Of a DNA stretch of 64,000 bases, positions 51,396-60,325 are shown piece after piece (position 1 is the stretch's first letter; every line of letters begins with the position of its first letter). This DNA is from Pseudanabaena galeata CCNP1313 (GTDB lineage: Bacteria; Cyanobacteriota; Cyanobacteriia; Pseudanabaenales; Pseudanabaenaceae). The stretch lies in assembly GCF_029910235.1 (NCBI RefSeq), contig NZ_CP112874.1, positions 1,860,001-1,924,000 on the forward strand, given 5' to 3'. The notes under the pieces were generated by a model that saw nothing but the letters and a program-made list of their open reading frames with translations, had not been told where the DNA came from and did not search any database. A program made the position numbers and the translations under genes.

Positions 51396-51613
51396 CTAAT
51401 GAAACTTGGATTTATTTGCACACACAGGAATACAGGGGCAAGGAAATTGCAGTTTACAGCGTCGATCATTGGTTTGGTGGGCGAGTTGTTGGAACTACTC
51501 ATGAAACTGAGGCAGATCTAGAAGAGTTCGTCATTGATAGGTGCAAGCAAGTCATCGATCAGACCTTCCCACAACCAGCCCGTGAAATTTACACAGACGA
51601 TATCCCCTTTTAA
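51392..51613 (+). CDS. Small protein with SSB-like C-terminus
   Basis: 73 residues, mostly beta-rich (WIYLHTQEYRGKEIAVYSVD), ending in IYTDDIPF. The DDIPF tip equals the SSB C-terminal peptide and is also present at the end of the protein at 46440, whose body is unrelated. It may bind SSB partners of the host. ATGA overlap with the previous gene. Confidence 0.6.
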   Translation: MTNETWIYLHTQEYRGKEIAVYSVDHWFGGRVVGTTHETEADLEEFVIDRCKQVIDQTFPQPAREIYTDDIPF

Positions 51614-51617
51614 AAAC

Positions 51618-51803
51618 ATGATTATCACCAAGACTGACTGCGAAGATTTCATTAACAAGGTTTCCCTAATGCGATCGCTGCAAAAGCAATATTTCAAATC
51701 CCGAAACATCGACATTCTCAGACAATCCAAAGCCGCCGAGCTTGCAGTTGACAAGGCTATCCAAGAATTTACTGCTACATCCAAACAAACCTCACTTTTT
51801 TAA
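51618..51803 (+). CDS. Small protein ending in clamp-like motif
   Basis: 61 residues, helical and basic, ending KQTSLF. QTSLF at a C-terminus fits the QxxLF form of beta-clamp-binding peptides. It lies in the replication operon five bases after the SSB-tail gene. Family not recognised. Confidence 0.5.
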   Translation: MIITKTDCEDFINKVSLMRSLQKQYFKSRNIDILRQSKAAELAVDKAIQEFTATSKQTSLF

Positions 51804-51807
51804 ATCT

Positions 51808-52173
51808 ATGCCAGTACTATCATTCTCAGTTCACAAAGAAAAAATTAAAAGCGGCGCGAAGCGCCACACCATCAGAGCACTGCGAAAGTTTCCGATTAAA
51901 GTTGGCGACAAATTGTATCTGTGGTGGAAACAGCGATCGCCAGAGCGTGAAAAGTTGGGAGAGGCTAAATGTATAAAAGTTTCAGACGTGCTTATCAATG
52001 CCGATGGTGTCAACATTGACGACAAAATCATCATTAATAAAATCGGACTAGATAATTTTGCGATCGCTGATGGTTTCAATGATTGGCAACAGTTGATCGA
52101 GTTCTTCGACAAAGACGGTTTACCATTTGAGGGTGTGTTGATTCAATGGGATAACATCAAGTCACCTTTCTAA
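51808..52173 (+). CDS. ASCH-domain-like protein
   Basis: 121 residues from ATG 51808. The pattern VHKEKIKSGAKRHTIRALRK, then VGDKLYLWWKQRS and a C-terminal FFDKDGLPFEGVLIQWD fits ASCH-type small domains often found in phages and proposed to bind modified nucleotides or RNA. It converges on the recombinase gene, with a four-base overlap at the stops. Confidence 0.6.
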   Translation: MPVLSFSVHKEKIKSGAKRHTIRALRKFPIKVGDKLYLWWKQRSPEREKLGEAKCIKVSDVLINADGVNIDDKIIINKIGLDNFAIADGFNDWQQLIEFFDKDGLPFEGVLIQWDNIKSPF

Positions 52174-53576
52174 ATCTTTAGTTCAACACCAACAACCTCA
52201 CCATCTTTAACCACAATGCGATTTATCAAAGCCCGATAGATCGTTTTTTTGTCTGTATCTGGCAAAGTTGCAAAAAAACTAGGATTTTGAAAAGTTTCCA
52301 CTAGAACCGATCGCAATTCATTATCAACTTGTTTACCAACAGTTAGCCCGTACTCTAAATTACTAATCTGTGATTTAAGTTGTTCTTTGGCAAGTGCGAT
52401 CGCAGGGTTATAGGTCAAAGTCTCTAAAGTAGCTAATTGCCCCCGTAATTCGCGCAATTCTAAAGGCTCAACTCGTTCTAGTGAAATTTCTGCAATATTG
52501 GCTATTTGTTCAGCACGTTTAGTTAAAGCAGCGATCGCCAAGGCTTCAATAGTTTCAAATTTATATGTCGATCGCTGAGAGCATGATTTACCCGCAGGGC
52601 GCTTAGATCTGGTTCGGCAATAGAAAGATCTAAGCCTATGAAATTCGACTTTCTTACCGCCTGATGGTTTGCTGAGTAGATCGCAACTTACACCACACTC
52701 ACCGCAAAATACCAAGCCCGAAAGTGGATTTATAAATGCTGTACGATTCTTACCCCAGATCTTGATATTTTCTTGCAGTATTTCAGCGATCGCTCGTTGT
52801 TCATGCTCAGTCATTAAAGCCTGATCCACATGGGTATTAAAAATAATCTGCCCCCCTTGTGGAAGATTTGCAGGCTTAGGCTCCCTTTTATCGTAAGGAG
52901 TATGACCAACTAATACAGGATTTAAGAGCCATTGCCGCAAACCCGAAACACTCCAACGCTTACCATGTTTCTCATAAATTTCTCGCGTGACAATTGGTAA
53001 CGTCTTGTGTGACAGATACAAATCAATGCTTTCCCTTGCGATCGCTGCTTTGTCAGGGTCAAGCACATATTGCTGATTAACTCGTTTATAGCCGTAGGGA
53101 ATGCGTGGATTTGCCTTATGTAAGTCCCTTAAATTTTGATAGCCATCCCTAACGCGCTTGGAAGTTTTGCGACTCTCGTATTCTGCTTGTATACCTTTTT
53201 GTCTGGACTCATACCACTCATTAGGATCGATAAAATTGATATAGCGATCGCTGTCAAGTTCGTAAATTAATACGCCCGTCTCCTCTAATGTCTGCAAAAA
53301 TTTAGCTGATGTAACCGACTCACGACTTAGGCGATCGAGTGCGGTCACTGTAATTTGCTTAACCCGTTTTTGTTTAACAAGCTCGACAATCCTTTGAAAG
53401 TCACCACGCTTAGAATCACCCCACGACCTACCGCTTGCTACATCCTGAAATATTTCAGTACAGCCAGCCTTAGCCAATCGATTAAGCTGAGTTTCTAAAC
53501 CATGCTTTTTATTGGCTTGTTCTTCACGCGAAACTCGTGCATAGCCAAGGTTTTGTATAATTAAATCGCTAGACAT
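52170..53576 (-). CDS. Large serine recombinase, XisF-like
   Basis: 468 residues. Residues 8-150 are a resolvase catalytic domain: catalytic Ser in [17 protein letters not shown] active-site helix. A recombinase domain follows ([36 protein letters not shown]), then a zinc ribbon (CGECGVSC...C) and a C-terminal coiled coil. This layout is that of XisF from the cyanobacterial fdxN element and of phage integrases. It starts 33 bases inside the element, reading away from the interrupted comM, and should integrate and excise the element. Confidence 0.9.
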   Translation of the reverse strand: MSSDLIIQNLGYARVSREEQANKKHGLETQLNRLAKAGCTEIFQDVASGRSWGDSKRGDFQRIVELVKQKRVKQITVTALDRLSRESVTSAKFLQTLEETGVLIYELDSDRYINFIDPNEWYESRQKGIQAEYESRKTSKRVRDGYQNLRDLHKANPRIPYGYKRVNQQYVLDPDKAAIARESIDLYLSHKTLPIVTREIYEKHGKRWSVSGLRQWLLNPVLVGHTPYDKREPKPANLPQGGQIIFNTHVDQALMTEHEQRAIAEILQENIKIWGKNRTAFINPLSGLVFCGECGVSCDLLSKPSGGKKVEFHRLRSFYCRTRSKRPAGKSCSQRSTYKFETIEALAIAALTKRAEQIANIAEISLERVEPLELRELRGQLATLETLTYNPAIALAKEQLKSQISNLEYGLTVGKQVDNELRSVLVETFQNPSFFATLPDTDKKTIYRALINRIVVKDGEVVGVELKI

Positions 53577-53597
53577 CTCTCTAAATACTGGTTTGTC

Positions 53598-53620
53598 GCA
53601 TTATAATTCACTAGAGTAAA
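53598..53620. other. Element-host junction (attR/attL)
   Basis: On the minus strand comM reads TTTACTCTAGTG, still matching the family (FTLV), then continues AATTATAATGCG, which does not. The crossover therefore lies at about 53605-53615. The other junction is outside the window. Confidence 0.65.
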
Positions 53621-54640
53621 TTGGGCGGGGAAAGTTACCGATTGACGAGTGCGCGATATGCTCACAAAGCCATCTTCTAAGGGTTGGCGCAAAAACTCTA
53701 ATACGTCGCGCTTAAACTCTGTTAATTCGTCTAAAAACAAGATCCCATTTGTTGCCAAGGTGATCTCTCCAGGGCGAGGAAAGCTGCCACCACCTACAAG
53801 TGAGGGGCCAGACGCAGAATGATGGGGACTACGAAAGGGGCGATCGCTTACCAGACCTTTACCCTTTAATAAGCCAGCCACAGAATGAATTCTAGTCACT
53901 TCTAAGGCTTCGTCAAAGTTCATATTAGGCAAAATGCTGGGTAAGCGCCTTGCTAATAGGGTTTTGCCTGATCCCGGGGGGCCAACAAAAATCAGATTAT
54001 GTCCACCTGCGGCGGCAATTTCCAGAGCGCGACGAGCATGTTGCTGGCCCTTTACATCTTTAAGATCTAGCTTAAATTCGCTTTCATGCCATTTCAGATC
54101 AGGATTGGCAACTACTGGTGGATATTTGTCGGGGTGCGCTAGGAAATCGCCTACCTCGGTGATACTTTGTAAGCCATATACTGCTAACCCTTTAACTAAA
54201 GCCGCTTCTTGAGCATTTTCCTTGGGTACAATAATCCCAACCATGCCTAGCCGTTGAGCAGCAGCAGCGATCGGTAATACGCCTGAAACAGGGCGCAGCG
54301 AACCATCAAGGGAAACTTCCCCCAAGAATAGGTGATCGCCTAATAGCTGTGGATCGACCTGTTCAGAGGCAGCTAAAATACCAATGCTAATTGGTAAATC
54401 AAAAATAGGTCCTTCTTTACGCAGATCGGCAGGGGTGAGATTAATTACGATCTTTCGCATAGGAAATGCGTAGCCTGCATTTTTGATGGCAGCTTTAACC
54501 CGTTCTCGACTTTCTTGAACTGCGGTATCAGGCAGTCCTACTAAAGTAATCCCTGGCAACCCTCCCGATACATCTACCTCTACACCCACTTGGATGGCAT
54601 CGATACCTAAAATTGAGGCACTCCAAACCCTTGCTAGCAC
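53606..54640 (-). pseudogene. comM: comM (yifB) interrupted by the element
   Basis: 344 codons of a Mg-chelatase-like AAA+ protein: [20 protein letters not shown] start, Lon-protease-like domain, Walker A GPPGSGKT (221-228), Walker [11 protein letters not shown]. After FPAQFTLV the family should read AAMNPCPCG but instead runs into element DNA and stops at 53561. About 155 C-terminal residues with the sensor part are missing. ComM is the branch-migration helicase of natural transformation. Precise excision should restore the gene. Confidence 0.88.
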
Positions 54641-54817
54641 TTTTTACCTATCATAGTAAGAATCAAGACAATCTCAACTAATTAAGATGATCATATGTAA
54701 AATTACTATAAATTGTCTATTATTACTACCTCTCAGCTTTGGTTAGTTATTTGCTCTCGTAAAAAATATGGAGGCGACGATCTGAATGATCTGGTAGCCT
54801 AAAATTATTATTAAAAC

Positions 54818-55111
54818 TTAACTTGCAATTGAATATTCGGAAAAACTAAGCGATCGCAGATTGACTTCTTGTAGCTCCTGACTTTTCTCATGCACTAATG
54901 GGATTGAGTCATGAAAGGATTCGTTTAATAAGGAAGTGAAATCATCGGCAGATTGCCAAGATGTCTCAAAAGGATGGGCTGCTAGACTACAAGCATTCCA
55001 TGCGGGACTGACAGGAACATCTAACTTTCCACAAAACCCACCCCTTCTTCCTTCAGGATTGTAGTGTTGACACAATCGGCAAGCTGTAACTGAGTTACCT
55101 GAAGAGTTCAT
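54818..55111 (-). CDS. Conserved cyanobacterial-type small protein
   Basis: 97 residues from ATG 55111; an in-frame ATG at 55135 is possible. The N-terminal half has CRLCQHYNPEGRRGGFCGKL and WNACSLAAHPF, four cysteines that could bind metal or an iron-sulphur centre. The rest is acidic. First gene on the host side of the interrupted comM. Function unknown. Confidence 0.55.
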   Translation of the reverse strand: MNSSGNSVTACRLCQHYNPEGRRGGFCGKLDVPVSPAWNACSLAAHPFETSWQSADDFTSLLNESFHDSIPLVHEKSQELQEVNLRSLSFSEYSIAS

Positions 55112-55400
55112 ATATATTAAATTTGGCTTTACCAAATTTACTAAAAAAATTTTTATTAATTAATTCAATTATGTAGGGTAAGAATTGTGGATAAATGAGA
55201 CTCTAACCTATGCTTAGATTTGTGTTCAGCGATCCCAAACAAAGCATAAATTTAACAATGTCTTAACTGATTTCTGTAATGCTTTGATGACAATCTTTTG
55301 GGGCATTTCCAAGATTCAAATAGGCTGTTGTAATAGTTAAGAAAATATATAGATATTTTTTATTTGTATTTGATATAAGTGTTTATACTTAAAACAAAAT
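55112..55400. other. Intergenic, AT-rich
   Basis: No gene, RNA or repeat is recognised in this stretch before the palindromic repeat at 55401. Confidence 0.4.
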
Positions 55401-55498
55401 AGCCATTTGCAGCGTGCGAAGCACGCCGTAAATGGCGAAAAATGGTAAGAATCGCTTAGCGATTCTTACCATTTTTCGCTTTCGTCGAACTGACGTTA
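55401..55498. repeat. Palindromic MITE-like repeat, copy 1
   Basis: Two nested hairpins: GCCATTTGC.GCGTGC / GCACGCCG.AAATGGC and AAAAATGGTAAGAATCGCTT with its complement. It ends GTCGAACTGACGTTA at the stop codon of the pgpH gene. Copies at 61341 and 62094 have the matching left end TAA.GTGAGTTCGA; this copy lacks it. Confidence 0.8.
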
Positions 55499-57901
55499 TT
55501 TCAGGGCAGTCTTTTTAGGTGTTAGTGCATCTTTGGGCTTGCAAAGATGATCGGGTAGCGCGGAACCTGATGGATCAAGTTTGTCGGCTAGGTTGGGATA
55601 TTTAATCCTGCCATGGTTACGCTCTTGCCAAACCTTGATAAATACAGGTGCTATTCGATCTAAATCTTCCCAAGTCAATGAGCAATCTTTGAGTTGACCA
55701 TCATCCCATCGAGCTTGAAAAATTCGCATGAGTAAGCTTTTGGCAGCTTCGAGAGTGGTATCTGTGCCAAGCGATCGCAGTGCGGCTTCACAGGCATCAG
55801 CTAGCATCACAATCCCTGTTTCACGAGATTGAGGTATCGGTCCCACATAGCGGAAATCTGACTCAATGATATGCTGCGATCGCTTTTGGGCTTGGCAATA
55901 AAAATAGGTAATTGTAATTGTGCCTTGATGCTCTGGAATGAATGCTTGCAGCATCTCAGGAAGATGATATTTTTGGGCTAGCTTAATGCCACCTGAAACA
56001 TGCTCTTTAACAATTTGAGCGCTTTCCCAAGGATCATTAAGGATATCGTGGGGATTGGGCTGCCCCATTTGATTTTCGATGAAATATTCAGGTCGGAGAG
56101 TTTTGCCAATATCGTGATAGAGCGTTCCTGTTCTTACTAAGGCTGTATCGGCTCCTAGCTCGCGAGCAGCAGCTTCGGCAAGATTTGCCACAAACAAAGT
56201 GTGCTGAAAAGTTCCAGGGGTTTCGGTAACTAGGCGGCGCAGTAAAGGGCGATCAAGATTAGCTAGCTCCGCTAGACGAAATGGAGTTAATGCATAGGAA
56301 ATATGCTCTAAATAAGGAATTGCGCCTAGGGCTACGATCGCGGAAATTAGTCCTCCCGATGCGTATTGAAGCGCTGTAATTGCGATCAGTACTGGTGGTG
56401 TGGAGCCAGCAATAATAGCGATCGTAATATATACGGCCGATTGTAAAAAGCCAACTAGTAAACCTGTTGCCGCTAAATGTGATCGCGTGAGGGGTCGGTT
56501 AGTAATCACCGCAGCAACAATTGAGCCAACTAAGATAGGTGTAAATGCTAGTAGATCAGAGCTAATCGCGATCGCCAATAAGATTGAAATGAGACAGGTT
56601 ACGAGAATTGCAAGGCGAGAACTGTAGAAACTGCCAATGATTAAACTCATGCTTGCTAATGGCAAAAATACAAGCATGTTTGGAGCCATCATCACCGTTG
56701 CTAAAGCGCTACCTGTGCAGATAATGCCCAGCACCAAAAGATCTTTGATATGTAATTTGACTTTGAGTAAATATTGCCATCGCCGATTGGCATAGCCAAA
56801 TAGGGCAAAGCAAAGCGCTGTAGTTGCGCCCATCAAAACCAATCCCTTAAGATTGACTTGTCTTTGGGTCATTTTTAGTTCATCTAAAATAACGAATTGC
56901 CGCTCAGTAATTTTCTCCCCACCTTTAACTATTAAGTCACCTGCTCTAAGCGAAATCCTTTGAGTCTGAACCGATTCAGATGCTTTGATCGCTCTTTCGG
57001 TTGTACCTACATAGTCAATGGTCATATTTGGCTTGACTGTGGCACTGAGCAAAGCGATCGCCATAGCTCGATGCTCTTCATTGGTTGGCAAATTGCTCAG
57101 GTTTGTTAACCTTTTTTGCAGCATGTCATCGGGCAATCCAGCCACAATCCCTGTGGACTGGATGTCGATCAGTGCTTGCCGCGTCAGTTTCTTGCAGGTT
57201 TCCCATTCTTCATTAGTCATTTCCAAGAGGCGATCACGAAACATATCAGGACCTTTTGCCGCTTTTTCCTGAGTCATGGCATAGGCTTTACGAATCTCGG
57301 TCACCGTATTGATCAGCTTTTGATAATCTTGGGGAAGCGCATTGATTTTATATAGAGTTAGCTCAGCCAATGCTATGGATGGAGATTCTTTATCTCTGTT
57401 GATAAAACCTGATATAGCCGTCTGATTATTGGCATTAGCAGCAAGTCGATTAGCCCTATCTTGCAACTGCGTCCACCCTAAATCTGAGATTTGCCTAAAA
57501 TATCGTTGCACATCATCACTCAAAATTTGGCGATCAACGTAAGGTAAACTACCAGACGATATCCGCAGGTTATCACCTACTTGCAGGAGTTCTTCTAAGT
57601 GCTTGATCGCATTAGTATCAATTTCAGGATTACTACGATAGATGGGTATTACTTGTTGTTTAGCTAGTTCTTTGGCTTGTTTAGTTGCCTCAATGTCAGT
57701 AGCTACTATGGTTCTAGGCGATCTTAAATCTTGGTCAACAAACGTACCGATTCCTAAGCGTGGCTCAGAATAAAACCTAATGCTGAGCGTTGAGATCAGG
57801 CAAACAAAGGTAATTCCTATGACTGCTCTACCAGACCACTTGCGAGATATGTGGTGGGTTGTTGCTGGGAGCAAAGATGAATGGTTGGGAGCAATTCCCA
57901 T
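55496..57901 (-). CDS. 7TM-HD phosphodiesterase (PgpH-like)
   Basis: 801 residues: a signal anchor near the N-terminus, an extracytoplasmic helical 7TMR-HD domain (about 60-340), seven membrane helices (about 365-570), and a cytosolic HD domain with GTLYHDIGKTLRPEYF and EHVSGG...IPEHQGT. Family members such as PgpH degrade c-di-AMP to pApA and set osmotic and potassium balance. Its 3' end is occupied by the palindromic repeat, which may act as terminator. Confidence 0.88.
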   Translation of the reverse strand: MGIAPNHSSLLPATTHHISRKWSGRAVIGITFVCLISTLSIRFYSEPRLGIGTFVDQDLRSPRTIVATDIEATKQAKELAKQQVIPIYRSNPEIDTNAIKHLEELLQVGDNLRISSGSLPYVDRQILSDDVQRYFRQISDLGWTQLQDRANRLAANANNQTAISGFINRDKESPSIALAELTLYKINALPQDYQKLINTVTEIRKAYAMTQEKAAKGPDMFRDRLLEMTNEEWETCKKLTRQALIDIQSTGIVAGLPDDMLQKRLTNLSNLPTNEEHRAMAIALLSATVKPNMTIDYVGTTERAIKASESVQTQRISLRAGDLIVKGGEKITERQFVILDELKMTQRQVNLKGLVLMGATTALCFALFGYANRRWQYLLKVKLHIKDLLVLGIICTGSALATVMMAPNMLVFLPLASMSLIIGSFYSSRLAILVTCLISILLAIAISSDLLAFTPILVGSIVAAVITNRPLTRSHLAATGLLVGFLQSAVYITIAIIAGSTPPVLIAITALQYASGGLISAIVALGAIPYLEHISYALTPFRLAELANLDRPLLRRLVTETPGTFQHTLFVANLAEAAARELGADTALVRTGTLYHDIGKTLRPEYFIENQMGQPNPHDILNDPWESAQIVKEHVSGGIKLAQKYHLPEMLQAFIPEHQGTITITYFYCQAQKRSQHIIESDFRYVGPIPQSRETGIVMLADACEAALRSLGTDTTLEAAKSLLMRIFQARWDDGQLKDCSLTWEDLDRIAPVFIKVWQERNHGRIKYPNLADKLDPSGSALPDHLCKPKDALTPKKTALK

Positions 57902-58212
57902 AGTTTAATTACTCTAGTTAAAATGTTTCGTAAAAACAAATGCAGTTTAAGATTGCAATCCAAGAGATGTCATTTAGATTCTAGATGTACCAGATCTCTA
58001 AGGTGAATATCAATAAAAAACTTAAAATCTGACTTTTGTTTTTTGAAAATCTATGACACAAAACAAAAAAATAATCTAAGTCTAAAAGCTAAGAATTATG
58101 CAACTTCACGCTGTAACTCCTGCAATGTAGTTGGATTAGAAGCATAAAGTGTCCATAATCCAACTACTAAAAAAATTACTTTGCACAACTACCCAATTTT
58201 AATTAAGAGGAA
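57902..58212. other. Intergenic between pgpH-like gene and rnpB
   Basis: AT-rich; no gene recognised. It lies upstream of the pgpH-like gene and downstream of rnpB on the same strand. Confidence 0.4.
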
Positions 58213-58733
58213 GAGTAAGACATAAGCCGGGTTCTGTTTCAGGAGTTTTTTACAACTATCCTAGCGGTTATCTATCTGGGATATTTGTTACCAAATACCT
58301 CATGCGGCACACACTTAACAGCGATCGCCTAGCTTTCGCCATGCAACCCCATTAAGCAACGGACACAAGATCAATTGAAGATCGCAACACTTGTATCCTC
58401 TCGCCTTGCTTCCAACTGGGGTTTACCGAGCCAGAGCCTCACGACCCTGCTGGTGCGCTCTTAACGCACCTTTGCACCCTTACCAGATCAAGTAAAAAGA
58501 TAAAAGTAAAAAGTAAAAAGTAAAAAACATTTTTCCTTTTACCTTTTTACTTTTTACTTGAGTTCTGGCGGTATTTTTCTGTGGCACTATCCTCACGATC
58601 GCTCGCACTGGGCGTTATCCAGCAGCCTGATCTTCATGGAAGCCCGGACTTTCCTCAAAACTTGTTCTCGTGATCGCCTTTCGTTAATTTTGAGACAAAT
58701 TTCGCAACCGCACGCTTACTCTCCCTCATTACC
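58213..58733 (-). ncRNA. rnpB: RNase P RNA
   Basis: On the minus strand the conserved GAGGAAAGTCCGGGCTTCC lies near 58655-58637 and the 3' signature GAAACAGAACCCGGCTTAT near 58245-58225, the two universal ends of bacterial RNase P RNA that pair in the P4 helix. The span of about 520 bases is longer than usual because 58497-58560 holds an AT-rich palindrome of AGTAAAA-type tandem repeats, in the variable region where cyanobacterial rnpB often carries short tandem repeats. Exact ends are estimates. Confidence 0.88.
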
Positions 58734-58775
58734 ATTATGTACTAAGTGGCTAGGCTCAATTAAATATAAAACCAA

Positions 58776-58828
58776 AAAACGTTTCGGCGAGCGAAGCCTG
58801 CCGAAATGTTTTTGGTTTTTATTAAATT
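58776..58828. repeat. Hairpin repeat near rnpB
   Basis: AAAACCAAAAACGTTTCGGC and its near-complement enclose GAGCGAA, the same small loop type (GCGAAGC) as other palindromes in the host flank. It lies upstream of rnpB. Confidence 0.6.
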
Positions 58829-58997
58829 ACCTCGGTAAAATTCTGGCAAAAGCTGCTATAAGTATGCAGAAATAATGTTTATCAAAATTAGATTGTTTTG
58901 CTAAACTATCTGGTTATCTGAGGCAAAACCAAAATGCCTCAAATCTTACTAAAAAATTTATTACATTCTTTGCTTATAGGTGCGAGTGACTAACTAA

Positions 58998-59807
58998 ATG
59001 ATGAAACACTTCTCCAAAGGGATGTACACGCTAATTTTGTCCTTAATGCTGGTAATAGTAGCGGGAGTTTCTCAGGCTGCTGCTGCTAATCTATTGAGGG
59101 TTTTGGTAAGAGAAGAAAATGGCTCCAAAATGTCTGTAGCTGTGACTCAACCATCAACTCTGCAAGCTTCTGGACAAGCAAGCCGCCGTCTCGATCCTGG
59201 TAAGTGGTACACCTTGCCCCTTACTTCTGCATATCGGATTACCCCTAGCAATAATGGATTGGTGCAGGTTGGCAGCCATCTTTATCCAGGCGAGATCGAA
59301 CTGCGAGCTTGGAATAACAAGGCGATCGCGGTTAACGTGTTGTCCCTTGAGGAATATCTTCGTAGCGTTGTACCTAGTGAAATGCCAGCTAGTTGGCATA
59401 TGGATGCATTAATGGCGCAAGCAGTGGCTGCTCGTAGCTATGCGGTCAATACTCAACGTCAACGTAAATGGGGTGAAGCTCCCTATGATCTTGTGAGTGA
59501 TACTCGCGATCAGGTATACAAAGGCTTCTATCGCTTTGACCCTAAAACTGGTCAAGCGATCGCCCTAATCCATAGTCGTAGTGATCAGGCGGTTGCCTCA
59601 ACCGCAGGCTATATGCTCAGACCTGGGTTTAAAGGCTATTATCGCGCCCGTTTACCTCGCAACTGGATTAGCTGGGGTGGCGGATATATGCCCGTCTCCG
59701 ATGGTCAACACCTCGATCAAGAAATGACCCAACAGATGGCTCAAAATGGCTGGAATTGGGTACAAATCCTATCTTGGTGGTATCGCGATCAACCTATCAA
59801 AAACTAA
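58998..59807 (+). CDS. SpoIID/LytB-domain exported protein
   Basis: 269 residues with a signal peptide ([19 protein letters not shown]). The SpoIID-type amidase-enhancer domain is shown by [47 protein letters not shown] and [10 protein letters not shown]. Members are peptidoglycan lytic transglycosylases or their activators; in cyanobacteria they act on the cell wall. A strong terminator follows directly. Confidence 0.85.
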   Translation: MMKHFSKGMYTLILSLMLVIVAGVSQAAAANLLRVLVREENGSKMSVAVTQPSTLQASGQASRRLDPGKWYTLPLTSAYRITPSNNGLVQVGSHLYPGEIELRAWNNKAIAVNVLSLEEYLRSVVPSEMPASWHMDALMAQAVAARSYAVNTQRQRKWGEAPYDLVSDTRDQVYKGFYRFDPKTGQAIALIHSRSDQAVASTAGYMLRPGFKGYYRARLPRNWISWGGGYMPVSDGQHLDQEMTQQMAQNGWNWVQILSWWYRDQPIKN

Positions 59808-59845
59808 AAAGGAAGGCTGCACAAAGTGCAGCCTTCCTTTTTAGT
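59808..59845 (+). terminator. Rho-independent terminator
   Basis: AAGGAAGGCTGCAC / GTGCAGCCTTCCTT with an AAA loop and a T5 tail, right after the SpoIID-like gene. Confidence 0.85.
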
Positions 59846-59887
59846 TTTTGTGTAAGTATAGGATTAATTCTATACTTTGTGAAAATT

Positions 59888-60172
59888 ATGGCTATCAAAA
59901 AACTATCTGAAGTAGAAATTTCATCGGCGATCGCACAGTTAGCTGGTTGGGCGATTGTTGATCATAAGTTGCAAAAAAACTTTAAGTTTCGGGATTTTGT
60001 CGAAGCCTTTGGCTTTATCAGTAAAGTGGCGATCGTTGCCGACAAGATGGGGCATCATCCTGAACTTTTTAATGTCTATAACAAAGTCAAGATCGACCTC
60101 ACTACCCATGATGCTGATGGTATCAGCGCCCTTGACTTTGAGCTAGCTCAAAAAATTGACAAGCTGCTATAG
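59888..60172 (+). CDS. Pterin-4a-carbinolamine dehydratase
   Basis: 94 residues from ATG 59888, the normal length. The active-site signature is present: [20 protein letters not shown], with the His-His-Pro-Glu motif, then [19 protein letters not shown]. The enzyme dehydrates 4a-hydroxytetrahydropterin. ATG 59888 starts at the family's usual N-terminus; the upstream in-frame extension overlaps the previous gene and is not likely coding. Confidence 0.85.
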   Translation: MAIKKLSEVEISSAIAQLAGWAIVDHKLQKNFKFRDFVEAFGFISKVAIVADKMGHHPELFNVYNKVKIDLTTHDADGISALDFELAQKIDKLL

Positions 60173-60195
60173 CCACCTGTATCAGGACAAATCAA

Positions 60196-60258
60196 AACCC
60201 AAATAGTGTGAGGCGGCGCGAAGCGCCGCCTCACACTATTTGGGTTTTATGTCCTAAC
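60196..60258. repeat. GC-rich hairpin repeat
   Basis: AAAACCCAAATAGTGTGAGG continues to CGGCGC and pairs with its exact complement around a GAA core, followed by TTTT. A similar core (GGCGGCGCGAAG) occurs at 63610. A terminator-type palindrome typical of this host flank. Confidence 0.7.
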
Positions 60259-60293
60259 AAGAATGGCGACAGCTATAGTCTTTGGAATTAATA

Positions 60294-60325
60294 AAAAAGG
60301 GACGCGAAGCGTCCCTTTTTTATTA
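60294..60325. terminator. Hairpin at galE 3' end
   Basis: AAAAAAGGGACGC / GCGTCCCTTTTTT with a GAA loop. It sits at the 3' end of the minus-strand galE gene and faces the dehydratase gene, so it can act on both. Confidence 0.8.

Noticed and set aside
52170-54640. Heterocyst-type developmental excision
   Set aside because: The arrangement resembles fdxN-type elements, but nothing in the window shows a heterocyst-forming host and comM has no known role there.
58558-58875. 105-codon frame on the plus strand
   Set aside because: It is the antisense of RNase P RNA.
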